DNA of 64,000 nt from an uncultured Pelagibacteraceae bacterium (GCA_902619595.1 CACNFE010000001.1:62001-126000); one strand, 5' to 3'. Positions 16,252 through 26,495 are shown, counted from the first letter of the stretch. Notes: generated by a model not told the origin, from the letters alone. Numbers and translations are program-made.

Positions 16252-19200
16252 ATGTATCTTACAGATTTATCAATTAAACGACCTGTAGTTGCAACTGTAA
16301 TGAGCTTAATACTTGTTATTTTTGGACTTGTAGTTTTTAACGAGATACCCACAGATGAGCTTCCAGATGTAGAAAGACCAATTGTTACAATACAAACCAA
16401 TTACCAAGGGGCATCGGCAGAAATAGTTGATACTCAAATAACTCAAAAAATTGAAGATAGAGTTGGAGGCACACCAGGACTAATAAATATTGAGTCAATG
16501 AGTGAGGATGGATCATCAAGAATTGAGATGACCTTCAAGTCAGATTTAGATTTAGACAATGTTGCAAATGATGTGCGAAGTTTTGTTGCAAGAGTTGTTG
16601 ATGAACTTCCCGAGGAGGCAAGTGCGCCAGAGGTCTATAAACAATCTGCTGGATTTAGAACAACTATGTGGATGAGTTTTAGTTCAGATTTTATGTCTGA
16701 TATGGAGTTAACCGATTATGCTGATAGGTACTTAACTGATTACTTTGCAACTGTAGAGGGCGTTGGAAGAGTAAGACTTGGAGGAGAAAGAGAAATATCT
16801 TTAAGAATATGGTTAGACCCAATAGCATTAGCTGCAAGAGATTTAACGACACAGGAAGTTGAACAGACTTTAAGATCTGAAAATTTAGAATTTCCATCTG
16901 GAAGAATAGAATCAAAAGATATAGATTTAACCATTAAATTAGAGAATGCATACGATAAAATTGAAACCTACAAAAATTTACCACTAAAAAAATCTTTTGA
17001 CGGATCAATTACGAAATTATCAGACGTTGCAAGAGTCGAATTTGGTCCTGTCTCTACAAGAACTGTTTTTAAAGGTAACGGTAAACAGGTAGTTGGAATT
17101 GGTATTTATCAACAATCAGATGCTAATACCATTAAAGTTGCAAATAGATTAAAAAAGAAAATAAAAGAAATCCAACCAACGCTACCCGATGGAACATCAT
17201 TGGAAGTATCTTTCGATAGAAGTAACTATATATCAACAGCCATTTATGAAGTTTACAAAACCCTTGTAATAGCATTAATTTTAGTGACCATAATTATATA
17301 TTTATTCCTAGGTAATATTAGAGCTTTAGTAGTACCAATTATTGCTTTACCAGTTTCATTAATATCTACTTTCTTAGCAATTTACTTTTTTGATTTTTCT
17401 ATAAACTTATTTACTCTTATGGCATTAGTTCTTGCTATTGGAATAGTTGTAGATGATGCAATTGTTATGCTTGAAAATATTGTTAGACGAGTTGAAAAAG
17501 GAGAAACATCACTTGTTGCAGCATACAAAGGTTCAAAACAGGTGTCATTTGCAATTATAGCAACAACATTAGTCTTAGTTGCAGTCTTTATCCCACTTAT
17601 TTTTATTAAAGGATTAAGTGGTACTTTATACACACAAACAGCTGTGACTTTATCTTTTGCAGTAATTATATCTAGTTTTGTGGCTCTATCTTTAAGTCCT
17701 ATGATAGCAAGTAAAGTTTTGGTTAAAAAAAATATAAAATCAAAAGTTTCTCAAAAATTTGAGATAAGTTTAAATAAATTTAGAGATTTTTATAAAAGAA
17801 CATTATTGTTTTGGTTAAAAAGAAAAAAAGAAATAATAATTTTTTTAATAACCATATTAGTTTTGACTACATCTGTATTTTTATACGCTCCAAAAGAACT
17901 AATGCCGAAGGAAGATAGAGGGGCATTTTTTGTTATTATAAAAGCTCCTGAGAGTTCCGGTTTTGAATATACGTCAAGTAAGTCTGAGGAAATCGAGGGA
18001 TTTTTATTACCTGAGGTGGGAAAAGGGGAATATAGAAGATTACTTTTAAGAGTTCCCGGATTTGGGAAAAGTTCCACACAAGTAAATTCAGGATTTATAA
18101 TTGTTTTGTTAGAACACTGGGATAATAGGAAAAGAGATGGTCAAAGAATAATGATGGAATCTTTTAGAAAAATTTCAAAAGTTCCAGGTGTATTAGCTTT
18201 TCCAGTTATGCCACAAGGTATTAGAACAGGAGGGGTGCAAAAACCTGTACAGTTTGTTTTGTTGGGAAATACTTATGAGGATTTAATTAAATGGAAAGAA
18301 GTTATAAAAAATGAAGCTAGAAAAAATAAAAATTTAATTAATGTTGAAGATGACTTTAATCAGACTAAAGCAATTTTAAATGTAAAAATTGACCAAGAGA
18401 AAACTTCAGATTTAGGCGTTTCTACTTTGGAAATCGGCAGGTCAATAGAAACAATGTTTGGTTCAAGAAATGTAACCAAATTTACTAAGGATGGTCGTGA
18501 ATACGATATAATATTACAAGGTGATATAAAAAATAGGAAAGAACCATCTAACCTAGCAAAGGTTTATGTAAGATCAAAAAACACTGGTAAGCTTGTTTCA
18601 ATATCTAATTTAGTGTCTCTTGAAGAAGAAGGTATAGCCCCAATATTATCAAGATATAATAGACAAAAAGCAATAACCATATCAGCTAACATTGTTGGAG
18701 ACTATTCACTATCTGATGCACTTAATTTTCTCGAAAAAACAACAAGTGATAATTTCCCCTCTGCTAGAATTGCTTATAAGGGCGAAAGTGAAGAATTGAG
18801 AGAAACAAGTTATCAAATATATTTAATATTTGCTTTAGCTCTTTTGACTGCATACTTAGTAATGGCTGCTCAATTTGAAAGCTTCAAACATCCATTTACA
18901 ATAATGTTAACAGTGCCACTTGCAATTTTTGGAGGAATATTGGGCCTTTTAGTCGTTGGCAGTTCAATCAATATCTTTAGTCAAATTGCATTAATAATTC
19001 TTATTGGTCTTGCAACTAAAAACGGAATTTTAATTGTTGAATTTGCTAATCAGCTTAGGGATGAAGGAAAAGATATTGAAAAATCTATTATTGAGTCTGC
19101 AAATATAAGATTAAGACCAATTTTAATGACATCAATATCTACTATAATAGGTGTATTACCTTTAGTCTTTAGTAGTGGACCAGGTGAAGCAAGCAGATTA

Positions 19201-19344
19201 ACGGTAGGAATTACAGTTTTATTTGGTATGATTTTTTCAACTTTCTTTACTCTATATGTTATTCCAACAATTTATTTAGCAATTGGTAAAAACACTAAAA
19301 GTATTAATCACATTGAAAAAGAACTTAAAAAACAATTAGATTAA
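16252..19344 (+). CDS. RND-family multidrug/solute efflux transporter
   Basis: The 1030-residue inner-membrane pump has the AcrB/MexF-type layout of 12 helices with two large periplasmic loops. The N-terminus LSIKRPVVATVMSLIL is typical. The proton relay is intact: adjacent Asp401-Asp402 in GIVVDDAIVMLENI and Lys923 in GLATKNGILIVEFAN. It therefore looks functional and proton-driven. Substrate specificity cannot be read from sequence. It is translationally close to its adaptor, and its last 4 bases overlap the end of the convergent SLT lipoprotein gene. Confidence 0.95.
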   Translation: MYLTDLSIKRPVVATVMSLILVIFGLVVFNEIPTDELPDVERPIVTIQTNYQGASAEIVDTQITQKIEDRVGGTPGLINIESMSEDGSSRIEMTFKSDLDLDNVANDVRSFVARVVDELPEEASAPEVYKQSAGFRTTMWMSFSSDFMSDMELTDYADRYLTDYFATVEGVGRVRLGGEREISLRIWLDPIALAARDLTTQEVEQTLRSENLEFPSGRIESKDIDLTIKLENAYDKIETYKNLPLKKSFDGSITKLSDVARVEFGPVSTRTVFKGNGKQVVGIGIYQQSDANTIKVANRLKKKIKEIQPTLPDGTSLEVSFDRSNYISTAIYEVYKTLVIALILVTIIIYLFLGNIRALVVPIIALPVSLISTFLAIYFFDFSINLFTLMALVLAIGIVVDDAIVMLENIVRRVEKGETSLVAAYKGSKQVSFAIIATTLVLVAVFIPLIFIKGLSGTLYTQTAVTLSFAVIISSFVALSLSPMIASKVLVKKNIKSKVSQKFEISLNKFRDFYKRTLLFWLKRKKEIIIFLITILVLTTSVFLYAPKELMPKEDRGAFFVIIKAPESSGFEYTSSKSEEIEGFLLPEVGKGEYRRLLLRVPGFGKSSTQVNSGFIIVLLEHWDNRKRDGQRIMMESFRKISKVPGVLAFPVMPQGIRTGGVQKPVQFVLLGNTYEDLIKWKEVIKNEARKNKNLINVEDDFNQTKAILNVKIDQEKTSDLGVSTLEIGRSIETMFGSRNVTKFTKDGREYDIILQGDIKNRKEPSNLAKVYVRSKNTGKLVSISNLVSLEEEGIAPILSRYNRQKAITISANIVGDYSLSDALNFLEKTTSDNFPSARIAYKGESEELRETSYQIYLIFALALLTAYLVMAAQFESFKHPFTIMLTVPLAIFGGILGLLVVGSSINIFSQIALIILIGLATKNGILIVEFANQLRDEGKDIEKSIIESANIRLRPILMTSISTIIGVLPLVFSSGPGEASRLTVGITVLFGMIFSTFFTLYVIPTIYLAIGKNTKSINHIEKELKKQLD

Positions 19345-19940
19345 AATATAAAATATTTTTTTTTATTTAATCTTTTTTCACATTTGTTCAATTGAATTTT
19401 ATATCTATCTGAATGTGCTTTTACTTTTTTTGCTAAATTAATTACTTCTTTATTTCGCTTATAATTTTTATAATTTCCCCAACCCTCATGATAGGCAATA
19501 TACTGTTTAAAAGAATCTTTCATTGAGATTTTAAGTAATTTAGAGGATTTCGAAGTGTACCATCCTATAAAATCAACGCTATCCTTATACCTGGTTCTTA
19601 AAGCCAATGGGTTATTTGTCTCTTTTTTATATTGTTTCCATGTACCTTTTACAGCTTGAGAGTAACCAAAAGAACTAGACGGTCTTTTAAAAGGAATTAC
19701 TTTAAAAATTTTTTGTCTTTTAGGTTTTGCCAACCAATCAAAATCAGACTCCATTTTTATTATTGCAAGTTGTATATAAATTGGGGTTCCCCACTTTTTT
19801 TCTGTTTTTTTTGAATATTTATACCAAAGGTATCTTTCAGAGAAAATTGAACAACCGCTTTGAGTATTTTTAGGAATCGATGAGCAAGATGTTAACAAAA
19901 AAGAAATAAATACTAAAAAAATTATTTTACTTTTTAACAT
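19341..19940 (-). CDS. lipoprotein with SLT/lytic transglycosylase-like domain
   Basis: From the ATG at 19938-19940 the product is 199 residues and starts with a lipoprotein signal (MLKSKIIFLVFISFLLTSC, lipobox LLTSC). The mature part has an SLT-like Glu in IKMESDF, a SSFGYSQAVKGTW block and YHEGWGNY, matching small transglycosylase-related proteins of alphaproteobacteria. It probably cuts glycan strands at the outer membrane. An upstream in-frame ATG (20018) lies inside the nuclease gene and would bury the signal peptide, so I reject it. It overlaps the SNase gene end by 14 bases. Confidence 0.82.
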   Translation of the reverse strand: MLKSKIIFLVFISFLLTSCSSIPKNTQSGCSIFSERYLWYKYSKKTEKKWGTPIYIQLAIIKMESDFDWLAKPKRQKIFKVIPFKRPSSSFGYSQAVKGTWKQYKKETNNPLALRTRYKDSVDFIGWYTSKSSKLLKISMKDSFKQYIAYHEGWGNYKNYKRNKEVINLAKKVKAHSDRYKIQLNKCEKRLNKKKYFIF

Positions 19941-20430
19941 TTTTTCTCCAGTCCCAGGGCATATCAAATGTACCTTTCCATAGCCCAAGTTCCTCCTTTT
20001 TAGCCTCTCTTTCAGCACTTAGATATTTTTTTGAATATTTTTTATAAGCTACTGCATAGCCCAACCTAACCATCCTAGAATTAATATTAATTTTATTTTT
20101 ATAACAAGTTCCTAAAATTCTATTATATCTATCAATTCCCTCGACTTTGCAGCTAATGTTATAATTTTTAGTATAACCCTGTAGTTTTTTTTTTGAAATT
20201 TCTCCACACTTATAGTTTTTATTAAATGAAAAAATAAATATGCTTAAGAAAGTTCTTTGACATAATTGTTTCATTTCAGGAGCATCTATTCCATGTAGTC
20301 GGATTTTCTTATTATCAATTTTTAAAGTGTCACCGTCAACTACTACTGCGGTTCCTTTAATTATTTCACTATTTGCAGGAATTACGAAAAATAAAAAAAA
20401 TACAATTTTAATTAATAGATTTTTTTGCAT
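19927..20430 (-). CDS. secreted staphylococcal-nuclease-like protein
   Basis: The 167-residue protein begins with a hydrophobic signal segment (LLIKIVFFLFFVIPANS). The SNase fold follows: VVDGDTLKI, IRLHGIDAPE with the equivalents of catalytic Arg35 and Glu43, and RYNRILGTCY with the second Arg. Calcium-dependent cleavage of DNA or RNA in the periplasm or outside the cell is inferred. An alternative ATG 12 bases upstream (20442) is possible. The gene overlaps VanZ-like and SLT genes at both ends, so the three are probably one operon. Confidence 0.87.
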   Translation of the reverse strand: MQKNLLIKIVFFLFFVIPANSEIIKGTAVVVDGDTLKIDNKKIRLHGIDAPEMKQLCQRTFLSIFIFSFNKNYKCGEISKKKLQGYTKNYNISCKVEGIDRYNRILGTCYKNKININSRMVRLGYAVAYKKYSKKYLSAEREAKKEELGLWKGTFDMPWDWRKNVKK

Positions 20431-20797
20431 AGAAATAAACAAATAAAAAAAGATATATAACTATTACACCCAAAAGATTTCCATTTAAATCAGAAAATTG
20501 GAAAGATCTGTTTGGAATAAAAATATGTAAAAACTCTAAAATTATTGAGGATGAAAATAAATAAATAGAGATTTTTTTTAAATTATCTTTATAAAACAAA
20601 AATAATCCAAAAAATGAAATAAACGCAAATGCAAATGTATGATTTGAGGAAAAATCAAAGATACTAAAACTAAAATCGTTTGTTAATTGAGGTTGTTTAT
20701 TAAGATCACCATAAATTATTTTGCCCAGTATACTACCAGGAAAAATATATAAAATGATGAATATTAGATTTACTAAATAAAAAAATAATTTTAACAT
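20408..20797 (-). CDS. VanZ-like membrane protein
   Basis: The 129-residue protein has four hydrophobic segments. It carries the VanZ-family pattern: a conserved NH before helix 2 (SSNHTFAFAFISF), Glu-Phe-x-H in the third segment (LEFLHIFIPNR), and a final FSDLNGNLLGVIVIY with the conserved Asp-x-x-x-Asn. The role of stand-alone VanZ-like proteins is not established. It is the first gene of the small operon with the SNase-like and SLT genes, divergent from gpmA by 29 bases. Confidence 0.75.
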   Translation of the reverse strand: MLKLFFYLVNLIFIILYIFPGSILGKIIYGDLNKQPQLTNDFSFSIFDFSSNHTFAFAFISFFGLFLFYKDNLKKISIYLFSSSIILEFLHIFIPNRSFQFSDLNGNLLGVIVIYLFLFVYFYAKKSIN

Positions 20798-20826
20798 ACT
20801 TATTAATTAATATAATAAATAAATTA

Positions 20827-21543
20827 ATGAGTCATTTAATTTTAGTTAGACACGGACAAAGTGAATGGAACCTTCAAAAAAAATTTACAGGTTGGGTGGA
20901 TGTTGATCTCACACCTGAAGGTAAATTAGAAGCATGTAAAGCTGGCGAAGCTATAAAAAATTTAAATATTAATATTGATAATTTTTATTCCTCTTTTCAA
21001 ATAAGATCTATTAACACATTAAAGTTAATCCAAAATACATTAAGAGATAAAACGACACCAGAAAGGGCGTGGCAGTTAAATGAGAGACATTATGGAGCGT
21101 TAACAGGTTTAAATAAAGATGAAATGAAAAAAAAATTAGGAGAAAAAAAAATTCATGAATTTAGACGGTCGTGGGATTTAAGGCCAGATCCATTGAATAG
21201 AAATAGTCCATATCATCCTATCAATATGGCAATCTATAAAAGTTTAAAAAAAGAAGATATTCCAGACACTGAGTCTTTGAAAGATACTTTTGATAGAGTA
21301 GTTAAATACTTTAGAACTAACATCCAAGATAAAATCGATAAAAATAAAAATGTACTAATTTCAGCTCATGGAAATTCTATAAGATCACTTTGTAAATATC
21401 TTTTTAATTTAGATAATAAACAAATTACCAAACTAGAAATTCCTACTGGGAATCCACTCTTGATTCAATTTGATAAAAATAAAAAAATTTTGAGTTGTGA
21501 ATATTTAGATAGTGATAGATCACAAGATTTAATTGTTTTTTAA
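20827..21543 (+). CDS. gpmA: 2,3-bisphosphoglycerate-dependent phosphoglycerate mutase
   Basis: The 238-residue glycolytic enzyme interconverts 3- and 2-phosphoglycerate. The phosphohistidine is His9 in LVRHGQSEWN. TGWVDVDLTPEG, ERHYGALTGLNK and SAHGNSIRSL follow in order as in the dPGM family. It is a single-gene unit, with its last 15 bases overlapping the end of the convergent murU-like gene. Confidence 0.95.
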   Translation: MSHLILVRHGQSEWNLQKKFTGWVDVDLTPEGKLEACKAGEAIKNLNINIDNFYSSFQIRSINTLKLIQNTLRDKTTPERAWQLNERHYGALTGLNKDEMKKKLGEKKIHEFRRSWDLRPDPLNRNSPYHPINMAIYKSLKKEDIPDTESLKDTFDRVVKYFRTNIQDKIDKNKNVLISAHGNSIRSLCKYLFNLDNKQITKLEIPTGNPLLIQFDKNKKILSCEYLDSDRSQDLIVF

Positions 21544-22221
21544 TAAACTTTCATAGACTTTAATGTCAGTAACATGGATAAATTTATTTTTACTTTCAAA
21601 GCCAAATAAATTATTTTCTTTGATTAAAGTATTCCAGACATCATTTATTGAAAATTTACTATTTGAAAAATTAGATAAAATTTTTTTATTCAGAATTTGG
21701 CACCCTGTATAAATAAAATCTCTTGGATTTTCTCTGCTCAATTTGTTTATATTTAAATTAAAATCACCATTTAAATTTTTATCGAAACTTAAATTTTTGT
21801 GAACAGTTAATAATAAATTTTTGATGGTATGATTAAAATAAAGTTTCTCCATTTTTTTTATATATTCTAAGTAATTTTCATCCCAAAAAGTATCAGGATT
21901 TAAAACTAAAAAATCGTCCTCATCTAAGTTTTTAGTCATATTAAAAATTCCACCACCTGTATCTAAAATTTTCTCACCATCATTAATAATATCTATTTCT
22001 AGTTTAAAGTTTTTATTAATTAAAAAATTCTCAATTTTTTTAGGTAAATAAAAGGTGTTTAATTTTACTTTTTTGATATTTAATTTTTCTACTAGATTTA
22101 AGGTATGTTCAAGTAAAGTTTTATTAAACAATTCCAATAATGGTTTTGGTTTATCAAGTGTTAAAGGGTTTAGCCTTTTTCCAAAACCAGCACATAATAT
22201 GATAGCAGTTTTAATTTCCAT
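21529..22221 (-). CDS. murU: MurU-like sugar-1-phosphate nucleotidyltransferase
   Basis: The 230-residue protein has the nucleotidyltransferase signature CAGFGKRLNPLTLDKPKPLL near the N-terminus. LDTGGGIF and LVLNPDTFW follow, which is the MurNAc-1-phosphate uridylyltransferase (MurU) pattern rather than a full GlmU, RfbA or hexapeptide enzyme. Together with the upstream AmgK-like kinase it would convert recycled MurNAc to UDP-MurNAc, bypassing de novo synthesis. It overlaps the amgK-like gene by 11 bases. The function rests on family and context. Confidence 0.83.
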   Translation of the reverse strand: MEIKTAIILCAGFGKRLNPLTLDKPKPLLELFNKTLLEHTLNLVEKLNIKKVKLNTFYLPKKIENFLINKNFKLEIDIINDGEKILDTGGGIFNMTKNLDEDDFLVLNPDTFWDENYLEYIKKMEKLYFNHTIKNLLLTVHKNLSFDKNLNGDFNLNINKLSRENPRDFIYTGCQILNKKILSNFSNSKFSINDVWNTLIKENNLFGFESKNKFIHVTDIKVYESLLKNN

Positions 22222-23176
22222 ATTTATTTCTAATTTTTTTTGGAAAATATTTGTGAAGAAAAATTATAAGATCTTTCAATAATTCGTTATTTTGGCATCT
22301 CAAATCTATTAATCTCCATGTGTAAGGTATTAATTTTAAATATAATTTTTTGTTATCTCTTTTTGCTAATCTAGTAAATATTCCAATTATTTTTAAATTT
22401 CTTAGAACAGACAGAATTTCAAAATCATTTAAAAAAAAATTTTCATTTATATTTTTTTTATTTTTTTTTAAATAGAAATTGTAAATTTTTTTTTTAAAAT
22501 TTTTTGATGTTTTGTATCTTACATCATCTACTAAAGATACAAGATCATAAGCTTGATTGCCTATGACTGCATCTTGAGTATCAATAAAAGCTAATTTATT
22601 TTTAAAATACATAAGATTCGATACATGAAAATCTCTATGCACAAAAGTATCATTTTTTAGTTTCAATTTTTGTAGCAGGTTTTTTATTTTTGTGACTAAT
22701 ATTTTATTTATTTTAGATTTATTTTTTCTTACATTTTCAGGAACATACCAGTCACAAAATAGTTTTGCTTCATTGAAAAGCATTTTATTATTATAAGTAG
22801 GTATTTTATAAAGCTGATTTTGAAAATTTTTTATTTTTTTTGTTTTTATCCCTTGCATTTTTATTAATAAGTCAATTATTTTCTCAAAAGTTGAAAATTT
22901 ATTTTTTTTTCTTTTTATAATATCAAGCGCTGTTTCCTTTCCCAAATCCTTTACTTCAATAAAATTATTTTTGTATTCTTGATATATTAATTTAGGAGCA
23001 ATAAATTTATTCATGATAAGAATTTTATTTATAGCATCGTAAATTAATAAGTTTTTTCTTTTCTCTTTTTTTGAGAAAATAATAATACTGCTTTTTGATT
23101 TTATTTTTTTTCTATAAAACTCTCTGAACGAGGCATCTCCTTTTATTTTATGAAGTTTATGGTTTATTTTTAACAT
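22211..23176 (-). CDS. amgK: AmgK-like aminosugar kinase (APH fold)
   Basis: The 321-residue aminoglycoside-phosphotransferase-fold kinase has the catalytic loop HRDFHVSNLM and the metal-binding block IDTQDAVIGNQAYDLVSLVDD, close to the AmgK family that phosphorylates MurNAc/GlcNAc at the anomeric position. Linkage to a murU-like gene downstream and tsaE upstream matches the order I know from other proteobacteria. The protein is unusually Lys/Asn-rich, with loop insertions relative to Pseudomonas AmgK. The sugar specificity is inferred. Confidence 0.82.
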   Translation of the reverse strand: MLKINHKLHKIKGDASFREFYRKKIKSKSSIIIFSKKEKRKNLLIYDAINKILIMNKFIAPKLIYQEYKNNFIEVKDLGKETALDIIKRKKNKFSTFEKIIDLLIKMQGIKTKKIKNFQNQLYKIPTYNNKMLFNEAKLFCDWYVPENVRKNKSKINKILVTKIKNLLQKLKLKNDTFVHRDFHVSNLMYFKNKLAFIDTQDAVIGNQAYDLVSLVDDVRYKTSKNFKKKIYNFYLKKNKKNINENFFLNDFEILSVLRNLKIIGIFTRLAKRDNKKLYLKLIPYTWRLIDLRCQNNELLKDLIIFLHKYFPKKIRNKYGN

Positions 23177-23642
23177 TAAATATATGACCCTTTTTTTTAT
23201 TTCTAAATTCTAAAAATCTTTTTTCTGACTTAAAATTGTATTTAAAGAAAAGGTTATAATTATTGCCAATCTTTTTTTTGATTTTTTCTGGCCATTCAAC
23301 AAATGTGAGAAAATTTTCTGTGTTTTCAAACATCCCTATATTTTTGATCTCTTCAGAATTTTTTATTCTAAATAAATCATAATGTCTAATTTTTATATCT
23401 TTGATCTCATACTCATTTAAAATACTAAAAGTTGGTGATGTAATCTCGCTTAATTTAATTTTTTTTTCTTTTTCTAAAGAATTAATCAAATATCTTACAA
23501 ATGTAGTTTTGCCTGCTCCTATATCTCCATACAAAAAAACTATATCACCATGTTTCAATACTTTTGAAAATTTTTTAGCAATTTTAGCTGTTAGGCTTTC
23601 TTTTGATATTTCTATTTTGCTACCACTAGTAGCGATATGCAT
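23157..23642 (-). CDS. tsaE: tRNA threonylcarbamoyladenosine biosynthesis ATPase TsaE
   Basis: The 161-residue P-loop protein carries GDIGAGKTT at 39-47, [12 protein letters not shown] and HYDLFRI, all typical of TsaE (YjeE). With TsaB, TsaC and TsaD it makes t6A37 in ANN-decoding tRNAs. The gene overlaps both neighbours, ahcY by 17 bases and the amgK-like gene by 20 bases, showing tight coupling. Confidence 0.92.
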   Translation of the reverse strand: MHIATSGSKIEISKESLTAKIAKKFSKVLKHGDIVFLYGDIGAGKTTFVRYLINSLEKEKKIKLSEITSPTFSILNEYEIKDIKIRHYDLFRIKNSEEIKNIGMFENTENFLTFVEWPEKIKKKIGNNYNLFFKYNFKSEKRFLEFRNKKKGHIFNVKNKP

Positions 23643-24912
23643 CTGGTTTATACGGACCTTCTGGTTTAACGCTTATATAATCTGCTTGGTCTTTTGATAA
23701 AGGAGTTAATTTAGCTCCAACTTTCTCAAGATGTAGCCTTGCAACTTTCTCATCTAAATGTTTAGGTAAAACATATACTTTATTTTCATATTTATCAGAA
23801 TTATTCCAAAGTTCAATTTGCGCTGTTACTTGGTTTGTAAAAGAAGCACTCATTACAAAACTTGGATGACCAGTTGCACATCCTAAGTTAACCAATCTTC
23901 CTTCAGCTAATAAAATAATTCTTTTGTTATCTGGAAAAGTAATTTCGTGAACTTGAGGTTTTATTTCATCCCACTTGTAGTTTTTAAGAGCCTCTACTTG
24001 TATTTCATTATCAAAGTGTCCAATATTACATAATATTGATCTATCTTTCATCGCTCTCATATGATCTGCTGTTACAATATCTTTATTGCCTGTAGCAGTA
24101 ACAACGATATCTGCTTGTCCAATCATCTCATCCATTAAAACAACTTCATAGCCTTCCATAGCTGCTTGAAGAGCACAAATAGGATCAGTCTCTGTTACCA
24201 TAACTCTTGCGCCACTTTGTCTTAAAGAAGCTGCACTTCCTTTTCCAACATCACCAAAACCTGCAACAATAGCGACTTTTCCTGACATCATTACATCAGT
24301 TGCTCTTTTAATTCCGTCAACTAAGCTCTCTCTACATCCGTATAAATTATCAAATTTAGACTTTGTAACTGAGTCGTTTACATTGATTGCTGGAACTAAA
24401 AGTGTTCCTTGCTCTTCCATTTTTTTCAAAGCTAAAACACCAGTTGTAGTTTCCTCGCTTAAGCCTTTTATATCTTTCATTAAATTTTTATAATCTTTGT
24501 GCATTAATGCAGTTAAATCACCACCATCATCCAAAATCATATTTGGCTTCCAGTCCTTTTTTCCTTCAATTGTTTGTCTTACACACCACCAATATTCTTC
24601 CTCAGTTTCACCTTTCCAGGCGAAAACTGGTATTCCAGCTTTTGCGATAGCGGCGGCGGCATGATCCTGAGTAGAAAAGATATTACATGATGACCATCTA
24701 ACTTCGGCTCCTAAATCAACAAGAGTTTCTATCAAAACAGCTGTCTGGATAGTCATATGTAAACATCCTAATATTTTTGCACCCTTAAGAGGTTTTTTAC
24801 CTTTGTATTCTTTTCTCAAAGCCATTAATCCTGGCATTTCTGTTTCTGCTAATGAAATTTCTTTTCTTCCAAATTCCGCTTCGGATATATCTTTAACTTT
24901 ATAATCGGTCAT
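23626..24912 (-). CDS. ahcY: S-adenosylhomocysteinase
   Basis: The 428-residue enzyme splits S-adenosylhomocysteine to homocysteine and adenosine, closing the methyl cycle. Diagnostic parts are [30 protein letters not shown], the NAD-binding [14 protein letters not shown] and the C-terminal [13 protein letters not shown]. It uses about 45 bases of upstream space behind chvG. That gap contains a 12-bp palindrome but no riboswitch-like structure that I can recognise. Confidence 0.97.
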   Translation of the reverse strand: MTDYKVKDISEAEFGRKEISLAETEMPGLMALRKEYKGKKPLKGAKILGCLHMTIQTAVLIETLVDLGAEVRWSSCNIFSTQDHAAAAIAKAGIPVFAWKGETEEEYWWCVRQTIEGKKDWKPNMILDDGGDLTALMHKDYKNLMKDIKGLSEETTTGVLALKKMEEQGTLLVPAINVNDSVTKSKFDNLYGCRESLVDGIKRATDVMMSGKVAIVAGFGDVGKGSAASLRQSGARVMVTETDPICALQAAMEGYEVVLMDEMIGQADIVVTATGNKDIVTADHMRAMKDRSILCNIGHFDNEIQVEALKNYKWDEIKPQVHEITFPDNKRIILLAEGRLVNLGCATGHPSFVMSASFTNQVTAQIELWNNSDKYENKVYVLPKHLDEKVARLHLEKVGAKLTPLSKDQADYISVKPEGPYKPDAYRY

Positions 24913-24938
24913 AAGGTGGAATGTTTAACAACATATTA

Positions 24939-24950
24939 TTGATTAATCAA
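24939..24950. promoter_or_regulatory. 12-bp perfect palindrome upstream of ahcY
   Basis: TTGATTAATCAA reads the same on both strands and ends 27 bases before the ahcY ATG, in the only gap between chvG and ahcY. It could be a regulator site for a separate ahcY promoter. Its AT-rich make-up makes chance plausible. Confidence 0.35.
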
Positions 24951-24957
24951 CTTTACT

Positions 24958-26493
24958 TTAAGCATTTGGGAATATAATCTCAATTTTAGCACCTTTTTTG
25001 TTCAAATTATTACCTGCGATAATTTTCCCGCCATGTAAATCTATTAAATTTTTTACAATATTTAAACCCAAACCAGAATGTTCACCAAATTTTTCAGGTC
25101 TATTACTATAGAATCTTTTGAATATTTTACTTGTATCTTTTTCCTTAAATCCAATTCCCTCATCGATAACGTCAAGTGTAATTTTCTTATTTTTATCTTT
25201 GCTCAATTTTACAATTATCTCCTTATTATCCTCACTAAAAGAAATCGAATTTTCTAAAAGATTGGCTAAAATTTGTTCAATTCTATTTTCGATACCGTAT
25301 ATCTCAAATTTTTTATATTGATTGTTTATCTCTAATGATATTTTAATTCCACGTTTGGGTAGATAAATACTATTAAAATCATCAACAACTGAGTTTACTA
25401 TTTCTTTTAGATCAATTTTATTCATTTGCTCTTTTGTGATTGCTACCTCATCTTTTAACATTTGAGAATAATCTGTGATTAATCTTTCTATTCTTTCAAC
25501 ATCATGACTCAAAATATTAACTAATTTATCTCTTTGGTTTTTATCATCAGTCTCAGATATAATTTCAGATGCACTTTTAAGAGACGCTAAAGGATTTCTT
25601 ATTTCATGTACTAAGTCTGTTGAAAAATTTTCTGCAGTGTTAACTCTATTTTGAAGTTCTTGAGTCATATCTTCAAGTGAGTTTGTTAATATTCCAAGTT
25701 CATCTTTTCTTTTTTTAAGATTTTCAATCTTTGTTTTTTTATCACTCTTACTTTTTATTATTTTAGTATAATCAACTAGGTTTCCTATTGGCTTAAGAAA
25801 AAATCTATTAAGAACAATGGAAAATACAAGAATTACAATTGCGACTAAAATTGCAGTTCTTATTATGAAAATTTTTCTTTCATCAATAGCTGATTTAATT
25901 TCATTTGAGTTTTCTGATATTAATATATATCCAACGTTCTCATTATTTAACGAAACATTTTTGATAGTTGTTAGAACATATCTATCATAAAATTCCTGAG
26001 TGAACGTATAAGGTCTTCCATAATCTCTGGAATCTGCATAGTTATTTACAATTTCTTTAATTGTTAATATTTTTTTTCCACCACTGTCTTTTGAAACCTC
26101 AATTTTGACTTTTTTCTTATTTGTAAGATCCTCAAATTCTACAACATCTAATCTTTGGGAGAAGGAACGTGGATCCAAATCTAATGTATCTGTATCAGCA
26201 ATTAGATTATTCTTAACATCAATAAATATTACTCTATCAAGATTTTGAAATAGAAACCGTGTTGATAGCAGAAATTTTTTAATATCTTTTTCATTAAATT
26301 CAACACTTAATCTTTGTAAATGATCAATTGTATTGTCAATAACTCTAATATGATTTGAAGTTTTTTTCTTTATTAATCCTGGTTGTATGCTCTTTAGATA
26401 AACCAAAGTCAAAATTCCGATAATTATAAAAACAATTAGATTAATGAAAAGAAATTTTCTTAGTATAGAAAGGTCCTTTATTAAAGATACCAT
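24958..26493 (-). CDS. chvG: ChvG-type sensor histidine kinase
   Basis: The 511-residue protein has two membrane helices (about 12-33 and 209-229) around a periplasmic sensor region, a HAMP linker, the HisKA phospho-acceptor His296 in STDLVHEIRNPLASL, and a HATPase domain with DEGIGFKEKD and GLGLNIVKNL. With ChvI just upstream it forms the alphaproteobacterial ChvG/ChvI (ExoS) type system, which in relatives senses acid or envelope stress. The signal here is unknown. Confidence 0.9.
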   Translation of the reverse strand: MVSLIKDLSILRKFLFINLIVFIIIGILTLVYLKSIQPGLIKKKTSNHIRVIDNTIDHLQRLSVEFNEKDIKKFLLSTRFLFQNLDRVIFIDVKNNLIADTDTLDLDPRSFSQRLDVVEFEDLTNKKKVKIEVSKDSGGKKILTIKEIVNNYADSRDYGRPYTFTQEFYDRYVLTTIKNVSLNNENVGYILISENSNEIKSAIDERKIFIIRTAILVAIVILVFSIVLNRFFLKPIGNLVDYTKIIKSKSDKKTKIENLKKRKDELGILTNSLEDMTQELQNRVNTAENFSTDLVHEIRNPLASLKSASEIISETDDKNQRDKLVNILSHDVERIERLITDYSQMLKDEVAITKEQMNKIDLKEIVNSVVDDFNSIYLPKRGIKISLEINNQYKKFEIYGIENRIEQILANLLENSISFSEDNKEIIVKLSKDKNKKITLDVIDEGIGFKEKDTSKIFKRFYSNRPEKFGEHSGLGLNIVKNLIDLHGGKIIAGNNLNKKGAKIEIIFPNA

Positions 26494-26495
26494 AT

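Noticed and set aside
14118-19344. msrA, sulfurtransferase and RND genes as a horizontally acquired resistance island
   Set aside because: Base and codon use look like the neighbours, there are no mobile-element traces, and the junctions are as tight as elsewhere.
24913-24957. Possible small peptide on the plus strand (AAGGTGG then ATG, stop inside chvG)
   Set aside because: Although it has a good ribosome-site look, it is only 18 codons, antisense to the ahcY leader, with no support beyond the short match.
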